Source: Poronia punctata (lineage: Eukaryota; Ascomycota; Sordariomycetes; Xylariales; Xylariaceae). Taken from it: a stretch of DNA of 64,000 nucleotides. The position numbers and the translations under genes are program-made. The stretch is taken from positions 1 to 64,000 of the forward strand of contig MU401540.1 in the NCBI GenBank assembly GCA_022579005.1. Direction: 5' to 3'. Shown piece after piece: positions 35,749-46,306 of the stretch. The notes under the pieces are model-generated. The model saw nothing but the letters and a program-made list of their open reading frames with translations. It searched no databases and had not been told where the DNA came from. How positions within the stretch are numbered: position 1 is the first letter of the stretch; each line of letters starts with the position of its first letter.

Positions 35749-36365
35749 GATGGACGCGTGAACTTCGCTTTCCACCTTGGGTACTATCGGGAGATTTTAA
35801 CGTCATTGTACGAGTTCGGAGATGAAATGTTGGGGGGGAGGAAGAGTTGGTTTATGATGGTTGACGAAGGGCACCCAATGTTTCGCGGGGCTCTGGTTGA
35901 TATTGAGATACCCCGTACTTTTGTTTCTTTTTGCATGTTTTTCTTTTCAGTTGCATTGATAATGGATACCCATACCCTGTCCCATGGATACCTAGCCAAC
36001 GTTCGCTTGCAAGAAGTAGTGAAGGACAGCATAGTTTCACTCTCGTGTATTTTGCCATACCTAATATAAACAAATATTGCTAATTTCTTTTAATTGCCTT
36101 TAACCTTGAGTCGTACGTGCGTTCAAAATTGTGACCAAAAAAGGATAACCCGGACGAGTCATGCATAAATACAGTCGCCGCTAACGTATTGGGATTCACT
36201 TCAGGTTTCGTGTGGGGCCAAGAATAGGAAGCGGTGCAACCCACGAATTTATTATAAGAACATCTGAGTTTTATATTTCAAAAGGGGGTATCACAGTAGA
36301 CGAAAAGCCTATTTATTCTTTTCCCAAGTCCGTCCGTCCCGTCACATTGCACATCAAGGCCCTAT
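35749..36365. other. intergenic between convergent stomatin and SPB4 genes
   Basis: Shared 3' flanks, 617 bp. The 103-codon frame 35758-36069 has no recognisable features. Confidence 0.6.
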
Positions 36366-38955
36366 CTAATCGAACCCTTCGAAATCATCAGCTTCCCCAT
36401 CGGCCGCCGCCTGCGCTTCTGCCGAATGTTTCGCTTGGTTCTGTTTTCTGATAGCAGCGAGCATCTGGGCGAGATCCATCTCTTTGGCCTTTTCTTCCTC
36501 GGTCAACTTCTCCGTACGCTCGGCCTCGCGCTTCCTCTGCTTCTTCTCGCGGCGCGCGACTCTCGTGTCTTCCTGCTCGTGCTTGGTGCTCCAGGCTTCG
36601 GTGTTGCGCTTGCGCTTGGCGCGGTAGGCTTCCGCTTCAGCCGGGTCGGGCGCCTCGGCGTTGAGGGCCTCTCGGCGCTGCTTCTCGCGCATCTTGTTTT
36701 GGTATGCGTAGTTATCCCAGTCGATGGTGCATCCTAGGGACTTATCGCCGGCGAAGTGTTTCGCTTCCGGCATTTTGGGAAGACGGAGTAATCTAGAATA
36801 CTAGGTTAGAACATAACTCGTATATGTGAGGGTAAAGGGGGTAAACTTACCCCCATCCATTTCCTAATGCCGCCCAGTCGAGATCTGACGTGCGGAAGAT
36901 ACTGTTTTCCAATTAGCTCCTGTATCCGAGGATGTGGCGATATCTGAGTAAGTACCTGCTTGCTGTATGTTTACTGTAACTAAAGCCGAAGTTAGCATCG
37001 TCTCTCTGAAGTTGCTCCCAAATTTTTAATTGTCTACTAACCTTCTAACCCAACTAACAAACGCTTTTTGTGCTTTATCGTAGAGCGCCCTATCCTTTTT
37101 TACTATATCCCGTATCCGTGTTGTCGTTTCATCGGCTTCCGAGTCTGAAACAGTAACTTCGAACTGTGTAAATGGCGTGATGGGCGTTTTCCTAACATCC
37201 AAGAACGGAACGTAGTCACCTTCGTTGGGTTGTAAAAGCACTAGGAGACAGGGTTAGAATTCTCCGTGAAAGATATGTTGCCATACAGCCGTGTTCCTCA
37301 TGAGATGAGCTCGTTGAAAACAAGGGAACTATAGGACTAACCAATTGAAAGACCTCTTCTACCCGCTCGTCCAGCCCGTCCGCAACGATGTAGAAATGTT
37401 TTGGCATCTGGGATCAACTTAGCAATCAATATTTTGGCGCAGTCATGTGATCCATAGCCTACCAGTTGGGGGGTCTATCATGATCACAAGATCAACAGCG
37501 GGGAAGTCGAGTCCTACAATAGCGCGTTAGTGATGAGTCGTTTGCGATGAGCTGACCTTCTGGAAGTCAAACAGAAGGGTGGGAAGTGCTCGAGTTCAAG
37601 TTACCCTCCCCTAGGAGATACAGTGACTATCCAAGGGGGTTACTGACCTCTCGCGGCGACATCAGTGGTTAAGAGTATAGAGGGCTCAACGGCATTCAAG
37701 AACTTTGTCACACCCTTTTCTCTGACTTTTGCGTCCTGCTTCCCATGCAATATGTTGAGTTGGAAACCTTCCGGCAGCAGAGCCGGTAGCAAATGCGAAA
37801 AGTAGTCTACCGCAGCACAAGTCGATAAGAAGATGATGCTTCTTAATGGCCTTGGTTCCAGTTTCTGTAATAATCGGGTAACGGTCGGTATCTTTTTCTG
37901 GGCGGGGATTATGAGATATGTCATCTGCAGGCTTGCAGGCGTTTTCCGCTCCTCGATAACATCTCCCGTTTTGGTCTTCACCCGCACCGATATTTTGACC
38001 GGATTCCTGAGACCGACCCGGATGATTTCTGAAACGGCTTCACCGACACTGGCGGAAAACAGACCAGTCCTTCTTTGTTTAGGCAAGCGTCCAAGAATGC
38101 CTTGGATATCTGTCTTGAACCCCATATCTAACAAACGATCTAGTTGAAGTTAGTACCAACCACGATGCCGAATCTTGAGTGCGCCGCGGCGACCGAGCAT
38201 TACGAGCTACGGAATAAACGTACTGTGATGATATTAGTTTTTTGGTACATGTCAGAACACAAGCCCCGGGGGGAATAGGTGTAAACTTACCCTGCCTCAT
38301 CAAAAACCAGCATTTCGAAGCTCGACTGGGGACAATGAACGTGGGGAGAAGAAAGAAACTCATTAAGACGTCCGGGAGTCGAGATGATAACGTTGGGCGA
38401 ATGCCTTAAGAAGAAGCTAAGATCTTGAGCAGGCGAGACAGCACTACCTCTACCGCCAGCAAGTAGCTGAGGAACGATGACGGGTGAGCTACTGCTTGGG
38501 CGCTTCTCCCCTTCTGAATCGTTGAGATAGCGTGCCATCTCGGCCGAGGCGGGGTGAAATGCGACCAGGTCCGTGAGTGTCTTGTGGATCTGAATAGCCA
38601 GTTCGCGAGTAGGCGCCACCACTATAGCCGCAACATGGTGCTTCTTGGTCGGCTCATCCAAACGAAGGATACGATGTGCCAGGGGGATCAGGAATGCGAG
38701 TGTCTTTCCAGACCCAGTGACAGCCTCAACGACAACATCCTTGTTCCCAGTTCCCATTAATGGCCAGACACCTAGTTATATAGTGAGTAAGATTGACTAC
38801 AGTCGATAAAGGTCTTATGAGGTCGGCATACTTGCTTGTACTGGTGTCGCCTTGGCAAAGCCCATTGATGTCACGGCATCTACACACCATTCCGGAAATC
38901 CAAGTGAGCCCCAAGCTCGTGGGTCGCTCTTGGTAGCTTTCGTTTCTGGCGCCAT
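36366..38955 (-). CDS. spb4: SPB4, DEAD-box ATP-dependent rRNA helicase, 9 exons, one phase conflict
   Basis: From 38955 downwards the exons are 38955-38832, 38771-38291, 38139-37648, 37513-37463, 37407-37342, 37240-37042, 36979-36956 (24 bp), 36901-36851 and 36792-36366. Motifs in order: Q motif (GFAKATPVQ), Walker [25 protein letters not shown][D] split by intron 2, SAS (TGLFSASVG), [12 protein letters not shown] and [11 protein letters not shown]. The Spb4-type C-terminus follows (YTKH-like [32 protein letters not shown]) with a basic coiled tail ending DDFEGFD. Spb4 acts on 60S pre-ribosomes in the nucleolus. Seven introns join in phase. Intron 2 (donor after GCAGG, acceptor before ATCG) leaves one base too many; without one G of the GGG run the protein would be 637 aa with an intact DEAD box. 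A sequence error is the simplest explanation. Confidence 0.92.
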
Positions 38956-39599
38956 ACCTAGGTAGTCATGCGACCTGGGTGAAAGTGATTTTAAATCGGT
39001 ACCCTCGGACGTGTCCCAAGCTTTTGAGATTAATTTGAGACTACTCAACCGAAGGATTCATAGAATTTCGCCGGGCGTGATGCCGATACGCGATACAGCA
39101 CGAGATGCAATAGTGAGTCCCCGGGAAAATTTAGGCGGTCTAGCGAGGCAGAACTATTTTATCTCAATTGATCAAAGGTTGGGTACCCACCTTGACCCCA
39201 CTAACCCGCCCCCTTGGCACCTTAACTTACCCTGCAAAGCCCCGCCTTTTAACTTTGAGGCTGATCCGCTACCTAGTTGCTGTACGATACCGTCGTACCA
39301 CATCAGGGGATGAGATGAACAGACGCGGGCGGGCGGAGAAACGGCCAGCGTGAAACTCGGTATGCAAAGTGCCCCCGGGCAGCCCGGGTGACTCACCGGC
39401 AGCAAGTGACCAGGGCGACGGCTTCGCTGGACCCACGTCCCGAGTCGCAGACCGCACGTAGCTGTATCACACAGCACGCTCACTCCAAGACAAAGTATAA
39501 GACCGTTTGAACCGCAGATATGTAGATAGGGTTGACTTCTCATAGAGTACCTAAGAATCATCTCTAGACATAAGAAGTCTGAAGTTCGCATAAAAAGAC
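38956..39599. other. intergenic, divergent SPB4 / methyltransferase relic
   Basis: 644 bp. It contains a GC-rich CCCGGGCAGCCCGGG near-palindrome at about 39375-39390. Overlapping short frames (39011-39313 plus, 39172-39660 minus) are not supported. Confidence 0.55.
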
Positions 39600-40402
39600 A
39601 TGTCATTCTCAGGTCCGAGCTTCCATGAGGAAGCCGTCTCCTCTTGGTGTACGAATGCATCGTACTGGGACAACGGAATTGGTCAAGATGGCAACAAGTA
39701 CGGATGCCCTGGATTCTTTGGCACAGGATGAAGTTGCTGTGAGTGTGCCGAGCTCAGTCGACACACACCACAGCCATGGACAGAGCGAGAGCTAAATCTT
39801 CAGGCTTCCGGGTTTGACGCCGTGGTCATGAACATGGCCATCATGGATGTCTCGACCATCGCACCGCTCGCCCATGCGCTACCGAAGTTGTTAAAGAAAG
39901 GCGGCATGTAGGTGTCATATATGATATCGTAAGCTGTCAAAAATGGCTAACTGGCGGTTTACCTTGGCCAGCTTCGTTGCTACATTATTGCATCCTGTGT
40001 TCTTCACCTGTGGCGCCACACGGAATATCCAGGTCGTCGACGGTGGCCCAGACGGGTACCCCCGGATCGTCCGGACGAAAGTGATAGAGAAATACCTCGA
40101 CGTGCCACCCTACCATGGCGTTGCATTGTACGGGCAGCCAGCACAGCAGGTAAATAAAAAAACGAGGCTTACCTCTAGTCGTTTGACATGTAGCAAAGGG
40201 TATTAATGGATCAAGACAGATTTACTACCATCGCCCGTTGCATGAGCTGTTCTCCACGTTTTTCAAGACCGGTCTTGTGATGGACGCGATGGAGGAACCG
40301 GCTTTCACCGCCGAGGACGCATCGCCCGATCGAATCGAATCCACGTCAAATTTCACCCAACTTCCAGCTCTTCTCGCTTTTCGCATGCGGAAGGTTCTTT
40401 AG
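39600..40402 (+). pseudogene. broken class I SAM-dependent methyltransferase
   Basis: The 5' part (ATG at 39600) encodes MSFSGPSFHEEAVSSWCTNA and then SYWDNGIGQDGNKY, a normal family N-terminus, and runs out of frame at about 39702. From 39703 another frame encodes DALDSLAQDEV. A GTGAGT...TTCAG intron (39739-39803) follows, then GFDAVVMNMAIMDVSTIAPL (to 39907), an intron, FVATLLHPVFFTCGA and GVALYGQPAQQ (39972-40149), an intron, and IYYHRPLHELF to LLAFRMRKVL (40220-40402). All C-terminal exons are in phase. The SAM-binding GxGxG segment and its surroundings (some 70-80 residues in relatives) are missing at 39702, with a one-base frame change. This fits an internal deletion, so no active enzyme is expected. 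A C-terminal fragment could still be transcribed. Confidence 0.85.
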
Positions 40403-40664
40403 CCTTTGGGTCATGTAGATGGATGGGATGTCTTATGCTTTAATAGAGATATAATTTAGTCGCGAAGCACAGTGCTTTGGTATGATCATTATTGAACATC
40501 CCATCCCATTGAACGTTGAATGAGTACATATTTCAAGGCCACGCAAGCCGATTGCTCGCACCAGTGTTTGAAGAGATCGCGCTCTCAAACTGATACTTGT
40601 AGTCGTAGACAAGTCCTGAGACGACCTACCCGGGACACCCGGGACACCCGGGCATGCCATCCTC

Positions 40665-41091
40665 TAGCCCACCTACGTCTACCTTGAAAAATTCCTACAT
40701 CTAAGGAGTTTCTCCACTTAGTGCGCATTAGCCCCCTCCCTTTATATGTTTCTATGGTACAGCGCCTTAGCATGTACCTCCTAGATTAGTAACCTGTAAA
40801 TAACATCTCTATATATAAGTTGTTTTTATATGTAAGTACTTAAGTAGGTAAGTAGGTAAGTACTTAGGTAGGTAGGTAGGTAGGTAGGTAGGTAGGTAGG
40901 TAGGTAGGTAGGTAGGTAGGTAGGTAGGTAGGTAGGTATACCTAGCAGTCCTTGCAGGTTAAGTCATTTTTCTATAAAATACTCGGGCAAGAGACGCTGC
41001 GTTGCGATCTGCATGCTGGCGTTAAATATTTGGACCTAAGTGGAGAACTCCTTAGATGTAGGAATTTTTCAAGGTAGACGTAGGTGGGCTA
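40665..41091. mobile_element. 427-bp MITE, 8-bp target duplication, 55-56-bp inverted ends (hAT-like)
   Basis: The left end (40665-40720) starts TAGCCCACCTACGTC. The right end (41037-41091) is its reverse complement with a single 1-bp indel. Both ends are flanked by the same 8 bases, CCATCCTC, at 40657-40664 and 41092-41099. An 8-bp duplication with TAG...CTA ends is typical of hAT superfamily elements. No coding capacity is present, so it is non-autonomous. The interior carries a (GGTA)18 microsatellite. It lies between the methyltransferase relic and the CIR-domain gene, about 220 bp from that gene's start codon. Confidence 0.88.
40867..40938. repeat. (GGTA)18 microsatellite inside the 427-bp MITE
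   Basis: Eighteen uninterrupted GGTA tetramers, the longest simple repeat in the window. Shorter runs of the same motif occur near 19460, 19700 and 29620. Confidence 0.97.
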
Positions 41092-41310
41092 CCATCCTCA
41101 GGAGTGGGGAAAGGAAAAAGTACAGTTCGATTTAGAACCCGATTCAGCAGGCGCCTCAGCCCTATGATCCATCACCGTGTTGCACTGCGAATACCCATCC
41201 CACCTTTGTCAACGACTTGCCCTTCCCATGGAGACCCGAGGACTACCACAAGCCTATATATTCCTTCCTAAGCCTCCCTGAACCGTTGGTAGTTCCAGAT
41301 ATTAAATACA

Positions 41311-42470
41311 ATGCCCTTGTAGGTAAACTATTATGTACAGATAAAACACTTGAGCCCAGCTAACCCAAAAAATCAACCAGACACTTGCTAGGCAAAAAGT
41401 CATGGAACGTCTACAACCCAGCCAACATCGAGCGCGTAAAGCGGGACGAGGCAGAAGCCCAAGCCCGCGCCGAAGTCGAGGAGAGGCGCCAACACGAGAA
41501 GGAAGCGGAACGACGACTCGCCATCCTGCGCGGTGAAGCTCCTCCCCGATCGCCCTCACCACCGCCCGAACCAAGCGACCGCGGAAAAAGAGACCCACAG
41601 CCCCGAGAGCGTAGAAAGCGGAAACGGTTCGGCGAAGATGACACCGATTTTGAGATGCGAGTAGCCAGAGAGCGGGTAGAAGGAAAAAAGATGAGCGTCG
41701 TCCACAACAACTCGGCTAGCAAGACAAGCGATGCCCCGCTCGTCGATTCCAGAGGCCATATAGCACTGTTCCCCGAGCTCGAAGCCAAGAGGAATGAGAA
41801 GAACGAGGATGCGGAGCGCGAGAAAGAAAAGAAGCGCCGCGAGCTAGAGGACCAATATACCATGCGGTTTTCCAACGCGGCAGGTAGAGATGGCACAGGG
41901 GTCACGAGATCGGGCCCTTGGTATACTTCCGCAGATGCGGGCGAGGACGTCACGATACATGGGAAGGACGCCTGGGGGAAAGATGACCCTAATCGTAAAG
42001 TTCGTGACGTTGCGAGGATTGTTGCAGACGATCCGTTGGCCATGATGAAAAAAGGCGCGGCAAAAGTGCGAGATGTTGAGCGGGAGAGACGTGCGTTGAA
42101 TGAGGAAAAGGCTAGGGAGCTCAGAGCTCTGCGCAAGGAGGAAAGGCGCGAGAAGAGACGGAGGCACCGTGACCATGTTGACGACTTGGAAGGCTTCTCT
42201 CTCGATAAAGATTCGTTGAGTGAAGATAGGGATCGTGATCGGGGCCATCGCGAGAATCAATCCTCATCATTACGTCGCAAAGATGAAGAACCAGAGTACC
42301 GGCATCATCGCTCGTCGCGCCATGAGCATAGTCGTGAGCGCAATCATCGTCATGGTGACCGGCACGCGTCTAGCCATCCGCGGAGTAGCTCAAGAAGGAG
42401 CCGCGAAGATCGAGAGAGGCATTCATCGAGACATGATAGGCGAACGATTGCGAAAACGGATAATTACTAG
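41311..42470 (+). CDS. CIR/LENG1-type spliceosome-associated protein with 8-bp first exon
   Basis: Exon 1 is only ATGCCCTT (41311-41318); the donor GTAGGT follows at once and the acceptor CCAG is at 41380. Exon 2 (41381-42470) continues to 365 aa. The N-terminus becomes MPLHLLGKKSWNVYNPANIE, the conserved CIR N-terminal (Cir_N) motif of LENG1/Cwc25-type proteins. Unspliced, the frame would end after three codons. A long charged helix (RVKRDEAEAQARAEVEERRQ and on), a conserved GPWYTSADAGEDVTIHGKDA segment, VADDPLAMMKKGAAKVRDVE, and an Arg/Ser/His-rich tail follow, as in splicing-associated proteins. A role in the spliceosome is inferred from the domain. Confidence 0.88.
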
Positions 42471-42691
42471 GTTTGTATATTTGCACGGCACGGCGTTAGG
42501 CAGATAGTATTATATACCCCGGTAAGGCTCTTTCGAGCGCTATTATGAATTACAATCCATCCTTCCCCTTGTACAAGTATAGCTGTGATACAACGGAAGA
42601 GTACTCTTAACAAACTTTAAATGGTATCAACCAAACCTGAGCTCGCTTGCGCTTAAATGATGCGATGATATGGGTATCCCACTCGTTAAAA

Positions 42692-43357
42692 TCAGTATTC
42701 CTTCCAAGGCAATTTTATGGCGACTTCCGCCATCTTCTTCTCGACAAGATTGACCAGTTTCGGGGCCTCCAGCTGCTTGAGCGCCTCGATGATCTGCTCC
42801 CTCGTTTCTGTGCTCAATCCCTCCTTCCGATCACTGTAGATATCGATGCCTTCTTCCGTGAACAAGGTCCCGGCAAACCAGGTGACGACCCAGCGCTCGT
42901 CGCCTTTACCATTAGCTGAGGGCCGTTCACCCCATCCCAGGATCTCCCAATGGCTGCTCGCGAATGCTAGCCAGCCCTTGCCACGCCAGTTCCAGGCGCC
43001 TGATATCTTGGGGTCCGGTTTCTCGACGCCCTGAATGGACATGAGGCTGCCCTTTCCTCCCTTTTTCTCGTACTCGACAATATTGTCGTTGATAGAGGCC
43101 TTGGTCGGATCGGCCTTTTTGGATTCCTCATGCGGCTCGTATGTTATTCGCACGTTTTGTGCCGATCGCCACATGGAAAGCGTCGAGTGGGTGACGGTCC
43201 AAGTATTCCAAAGCCATTCGTTCGATGGGGGCACGAAGGGCTCGGCCGTATTTGCTTTTGGGTTGGAATGACTGGCGGTGTATTTGGAAGGTGGTCGTAG
43301 AACTACTGGCTTTGGGAATTGCCCCGTCTGGGGTTTGGTTGTTGCGTTGTCTGTCAT
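42692..43357 (-). CDS. conserved fungal protein, unknown function, lipocalin-like composition
   Basis: A single exon of 221 aa starting at ATG 43357. The middle reads NEWLWNTWTVTHSTLSMWRS, then GAWNWRGKGWLAFASSHWEI and WVVTWFAGTLFTEEGIDIYS. It is Trp-rich and beta-rich, as in lipocalin/VDE-like barrels that bind small ligands, and ends in a helix (EQIIEALKQLEAPKLVNLVE). There is no signal peptide or membrane span. The coding frame is clear from length, ATG start and protein-like composition, but the fold suggestion is weak and no function is claimed. Confidence 0.8.
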   Translation of the reverse strand: MTDNATTKPQTGQFPKPVVLRPPSKYTASHSNPKANTAEPFVPPSNEWLWNTWTVTHSTLSMWRSAQNVRITYEPHEESKKADPTKASINDNIVEYEKKGGKGSLMSIQGVEKPDPKISGAWNWRGKGWLAFASSHWEILGWGERPSANGKGDERWVVTWFAGTLFTEEGIDIYSDRKEGLSTETREQIIEALKQLEAPKLVNLVEKKMAEVAIKLPWKEY

Positions 43358-44173
43358 TGCGAAACGTATTTATGAGGATGTTGCGATGGTTTTAAGCATT
43401 TACACTATACTAGGGCAGTTTGGAAGGAAAGGTCGGGTTTTTGTAGAACTTGAGACGTTGTTTTTGAGCCCCTGACCTCGGAATGTGAAGCTTCCGGAGC
43501 TGCTGTTTACTGTTACACGTACCTGGTCTAGGAACCAATGATGTCACATATACTCTCCCAGCTTAGCTTAGGTGGGGCGCAACGGCCGCTACAAACATCT
43601 GGGGAAGCACGTACCCACCTGTACAGTGTACTGAGTTTAGTGCTTGGGGACTACACGTGCTACCTATCAGGTAATTATTGAGTGCGCGGGATTCCTAACC
43701 GCCCATTCAACTGTATTACACTGAATACACGGAGGAAGAGAAACGGAAGCTACGATCAGATTGCCAGTCATTGGAATCCCCAGGATAACTGAGATGTATG
43801 TACAAAACAGCAACCAGATCCAGCTCGACAATGGTGCAAGATTAGGATCTAAGTTTGGCCCACTAAGGCTTAGTCTCGCCCACTTGTCCCCTTTTTCACT
43901 AGCGCTTGTTGGGGCCTGCCCCCAGTAAATTTTCAGTACCCCCGCCCCGCCTCGATTCAATTCGTTGCCAACCGCTTCGCAAAGAGGAGCAATTTTCCAA
44001 GACTCCTGTCGACCTAGTCATTTCGACATTTGACGTCCTGTTCGCTTTCCACAGGCGAGAGCCTATTCAAATAAGCGGGAATTGAGCCGGTCTAGAACAG
44101 TCGCCTTCCCTCGACGAACAACCCAAAAAATTCCCGGCCCCGAATCGAAGGCTTTGCGATCCGCAACGAAAAG
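43358..44173. other. intergenic, 816 bp, divergent
   Basis: Promoter region between two divergent genes of unknown function. A 97-codon minus frame (43667-43960) is unsupported. Confidence 0.55.
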
Positions 44174-44716
44174 ATGGACGACAGCGATGACAATGCTGCC
44201 ATAGCGGCAGCCATGGGATTTTCCAGTTTTGGTGGACAAAAGGCGAATAAGCGCCGCAAGTTCAACCCCGGCGGCGACGAAACCACCGGCTCCAACATGA
44301 CCCCTTTAGGTGTTAGAAATACCCAGAACACGGACGAAATCGACCTTGACATGGATGATGAGGATGAAGAGGATACCCCGGCGGCCGGTCTGACGAATAC
44401 GACAGATTTCGAACCTCAATACTTGGACACCTCGCGACCTTCAGCTCCGCTGCACGTCGACCAACAACCGCCCGATGAGGTACAGACGAAAATAGATACC
44501 ATAGTCCAGGGCATTGCACTGCCTCCGGGTCTACCGACCCGACCGCCTAATATCAGCCGACGAGAGGACCGATCAGGGACGAAGTCGATGTGGTGGGAGA
44601 GTTATTACGACCCGGCCTTTATTGTGAACCCTTGGGATAAGCTAGAGAAATCCAACGGCTTGGAACCTCGGGGTCCGTGGAAGTCCTGGGATGAAGCAAA
44701 AGCGGCAACAGTTTGA
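44174..44716 (+). CDS. conserved fungal acidic protein, unknown function
   Basis: A single exon, 180 aa. The N-terminus MDDSDDNAAIAAAMGFSSFG is followed by GGQKANKRRKFNPGG, a likely nuclear-localisation stretch, an acidic run (DLDMDDEDEEDTPAA), FEPQYLDTSRPSAP, and a conserved C-terminus WWESYYDPAFIVNPWDKLEK and GPWKSWDEAKA. The pattern matches a family I recall as uncharacterised in Pezizomycotina. Nuclear location is inferred from the basic cluster only. Two other-frame ORFs overlap its end (44691-45107 and 44735-45097) and look like chance. Confidence 0.8.
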   Translation: MDDSDDNAAIAAAMGFSSFGGQKANKRRKFNPGGDETTGSNMTPLGVRNTQNTDEIDLDMDDEDEEDTPAAGLTNTTDFEPQYLDTSRPSAPLHVDQQPPDEVQTKIDTIVQGIALPPGLPTRPPNISRREDRSGTKSMWWESYYDPAFIVNPWDKLEKSNGLEPRGPWKSWDEAKAATV

Positions 44717-46306
44717 GCGCCCCACGGATGTGCAGTGTCAGCCTTTTGCTCCTGGTTTTTGGCTTCCGTCCGATCCCGAAGTTACGAACATTCACGCTTC
44801 GGTCGGATCCCAAACTCATTTGGTGGAGTACGTGGCTTCTCGCTCGTTTCTCGGGGTCCTTATGAACAGCACCATACATGGCGATCCGTCGTCCTGTTTG
44901 TCGGTCGCTATGGCACCATGCGGCTCCAATCCAAAGAATACAGGGTCGTTACACCTCATATGTGGCGGGATAACCCCGATGCCACTATACGCGAAATGGC
45001 CCACACCCCCACAGACGAGCATATGCATACGAGCGGCTTGTGGTATACATACCATCACCATATACGAACTTTATACTCAAGACCTGACTATATATAGGTG
45101 TGGCTAAAAGAGAAGAACATCATATGATTTGGTCTAAAGTAACGCCATGTCCGCCAATCACGGCAGTCCAAAGAAAGCCTCCAATTATCGAGGACCACTA
45201 CTGTCCACGCTACAGTTGCCTATGCGAAACAGGGAAGCCCACGCACCCAAAGTGGATGGGTGTGGTAGTGTGATCTTCTGGGAGGGTGTGGATGGTGACT
45301 AGGTAGGTACATACGTGATACCTTGCTCATCATTCACCCAGTGTTGTGCCTTTCAACGACACCCACCTCATTATTTAACCTAAGCTCTACATGCTTCCTC
45401 AGCAAGCTGTGCTATGCAACCTCGCGAGCTAACCAAGCGTCGATGTACCAGGCTTGAAGCCCCAGAGACACCACGCCGGTCGCACGGATCCGGTGTTTGT
45501 CTCGCATACGTGCCTACGCCCCCTGCCAGAACTAAGATGATGTACATGTAGCCAATGTAGCTCCCGAACAGTCCCATGCCGTCCAATCATAAGTCATATC
45601 GTCTTCAAACTACCGTCCCCGTCCTCGCTAGCTTACCGGGCCCGCCCACTATTCGCCAGCACGTGTCTAAACCGTTGCCTATGTTGGGAAGGGCTGAGCT
45701 AGGCAAGACGCAGGAACAGATGTTGCTTTCCCGTGCCCTACTGCAGTTACTTCCGTTACTGCCCACACGCCCTGGAGATGTACCACGCCGTTAGCCGTTG
45801 CGTAAAGCGGCGATGCGCGCGGGCGTCTATTTGCCGCGCTACCGCTCAACGACAACTAAGGCATGTCGGCATGCCGATGGTACATCGGGACACCTTGCCT
45901 GACGCAACAGAGGGTGTGTGCAGATCGAAATAGCCGATGATGCCGGAGGATACTTGATGTGAAAGTAGGGGCGTGTGCATTCGGGCTCAATCCCACAGAC
46001 ATGCTCGAAGCAGTCTGATCGGGCACGCAGCAGATCTTGCATATTGGGATCTTGCATGCATGGCTCGCCCGAACTTCGCCGCACTAAGACCCGTTGATTT
46101 TCCCGATTTACCAATGTAACCTGACTCCGGGGCGCCGCTAAAGAAATTGTATGAGAAAAAAACGACAAGTGCAGAAGGGGTATTTTTTCTTTGCGCTTTT
46201 GAGATCCCCCAATGTTTTTGAGGCTCTGCGATCCTGCGCAGTGCGGCAAACTGACGTCTGCATATGCAAGTGCAAGTGCAGGAAGAAGAAAAGGAATTCT
46301 GGAGCT
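44717..46306. other. gene-free stretch, 1.6 kb
   Basis: 3' flanks of two convergent genes. Overlapping frames on both strands (44735-45097, 45576-45794, 45839-46249) lack motifs. Nothing else was recognised. Confidence 0.55.

Noticed and set aside
44691..45107. 138-codon frame overlapping the end of the acidic fungal protein gene
   Set aside because: It competes with another 120-codon frame over the same bases and neither shows protein-like conservation features.
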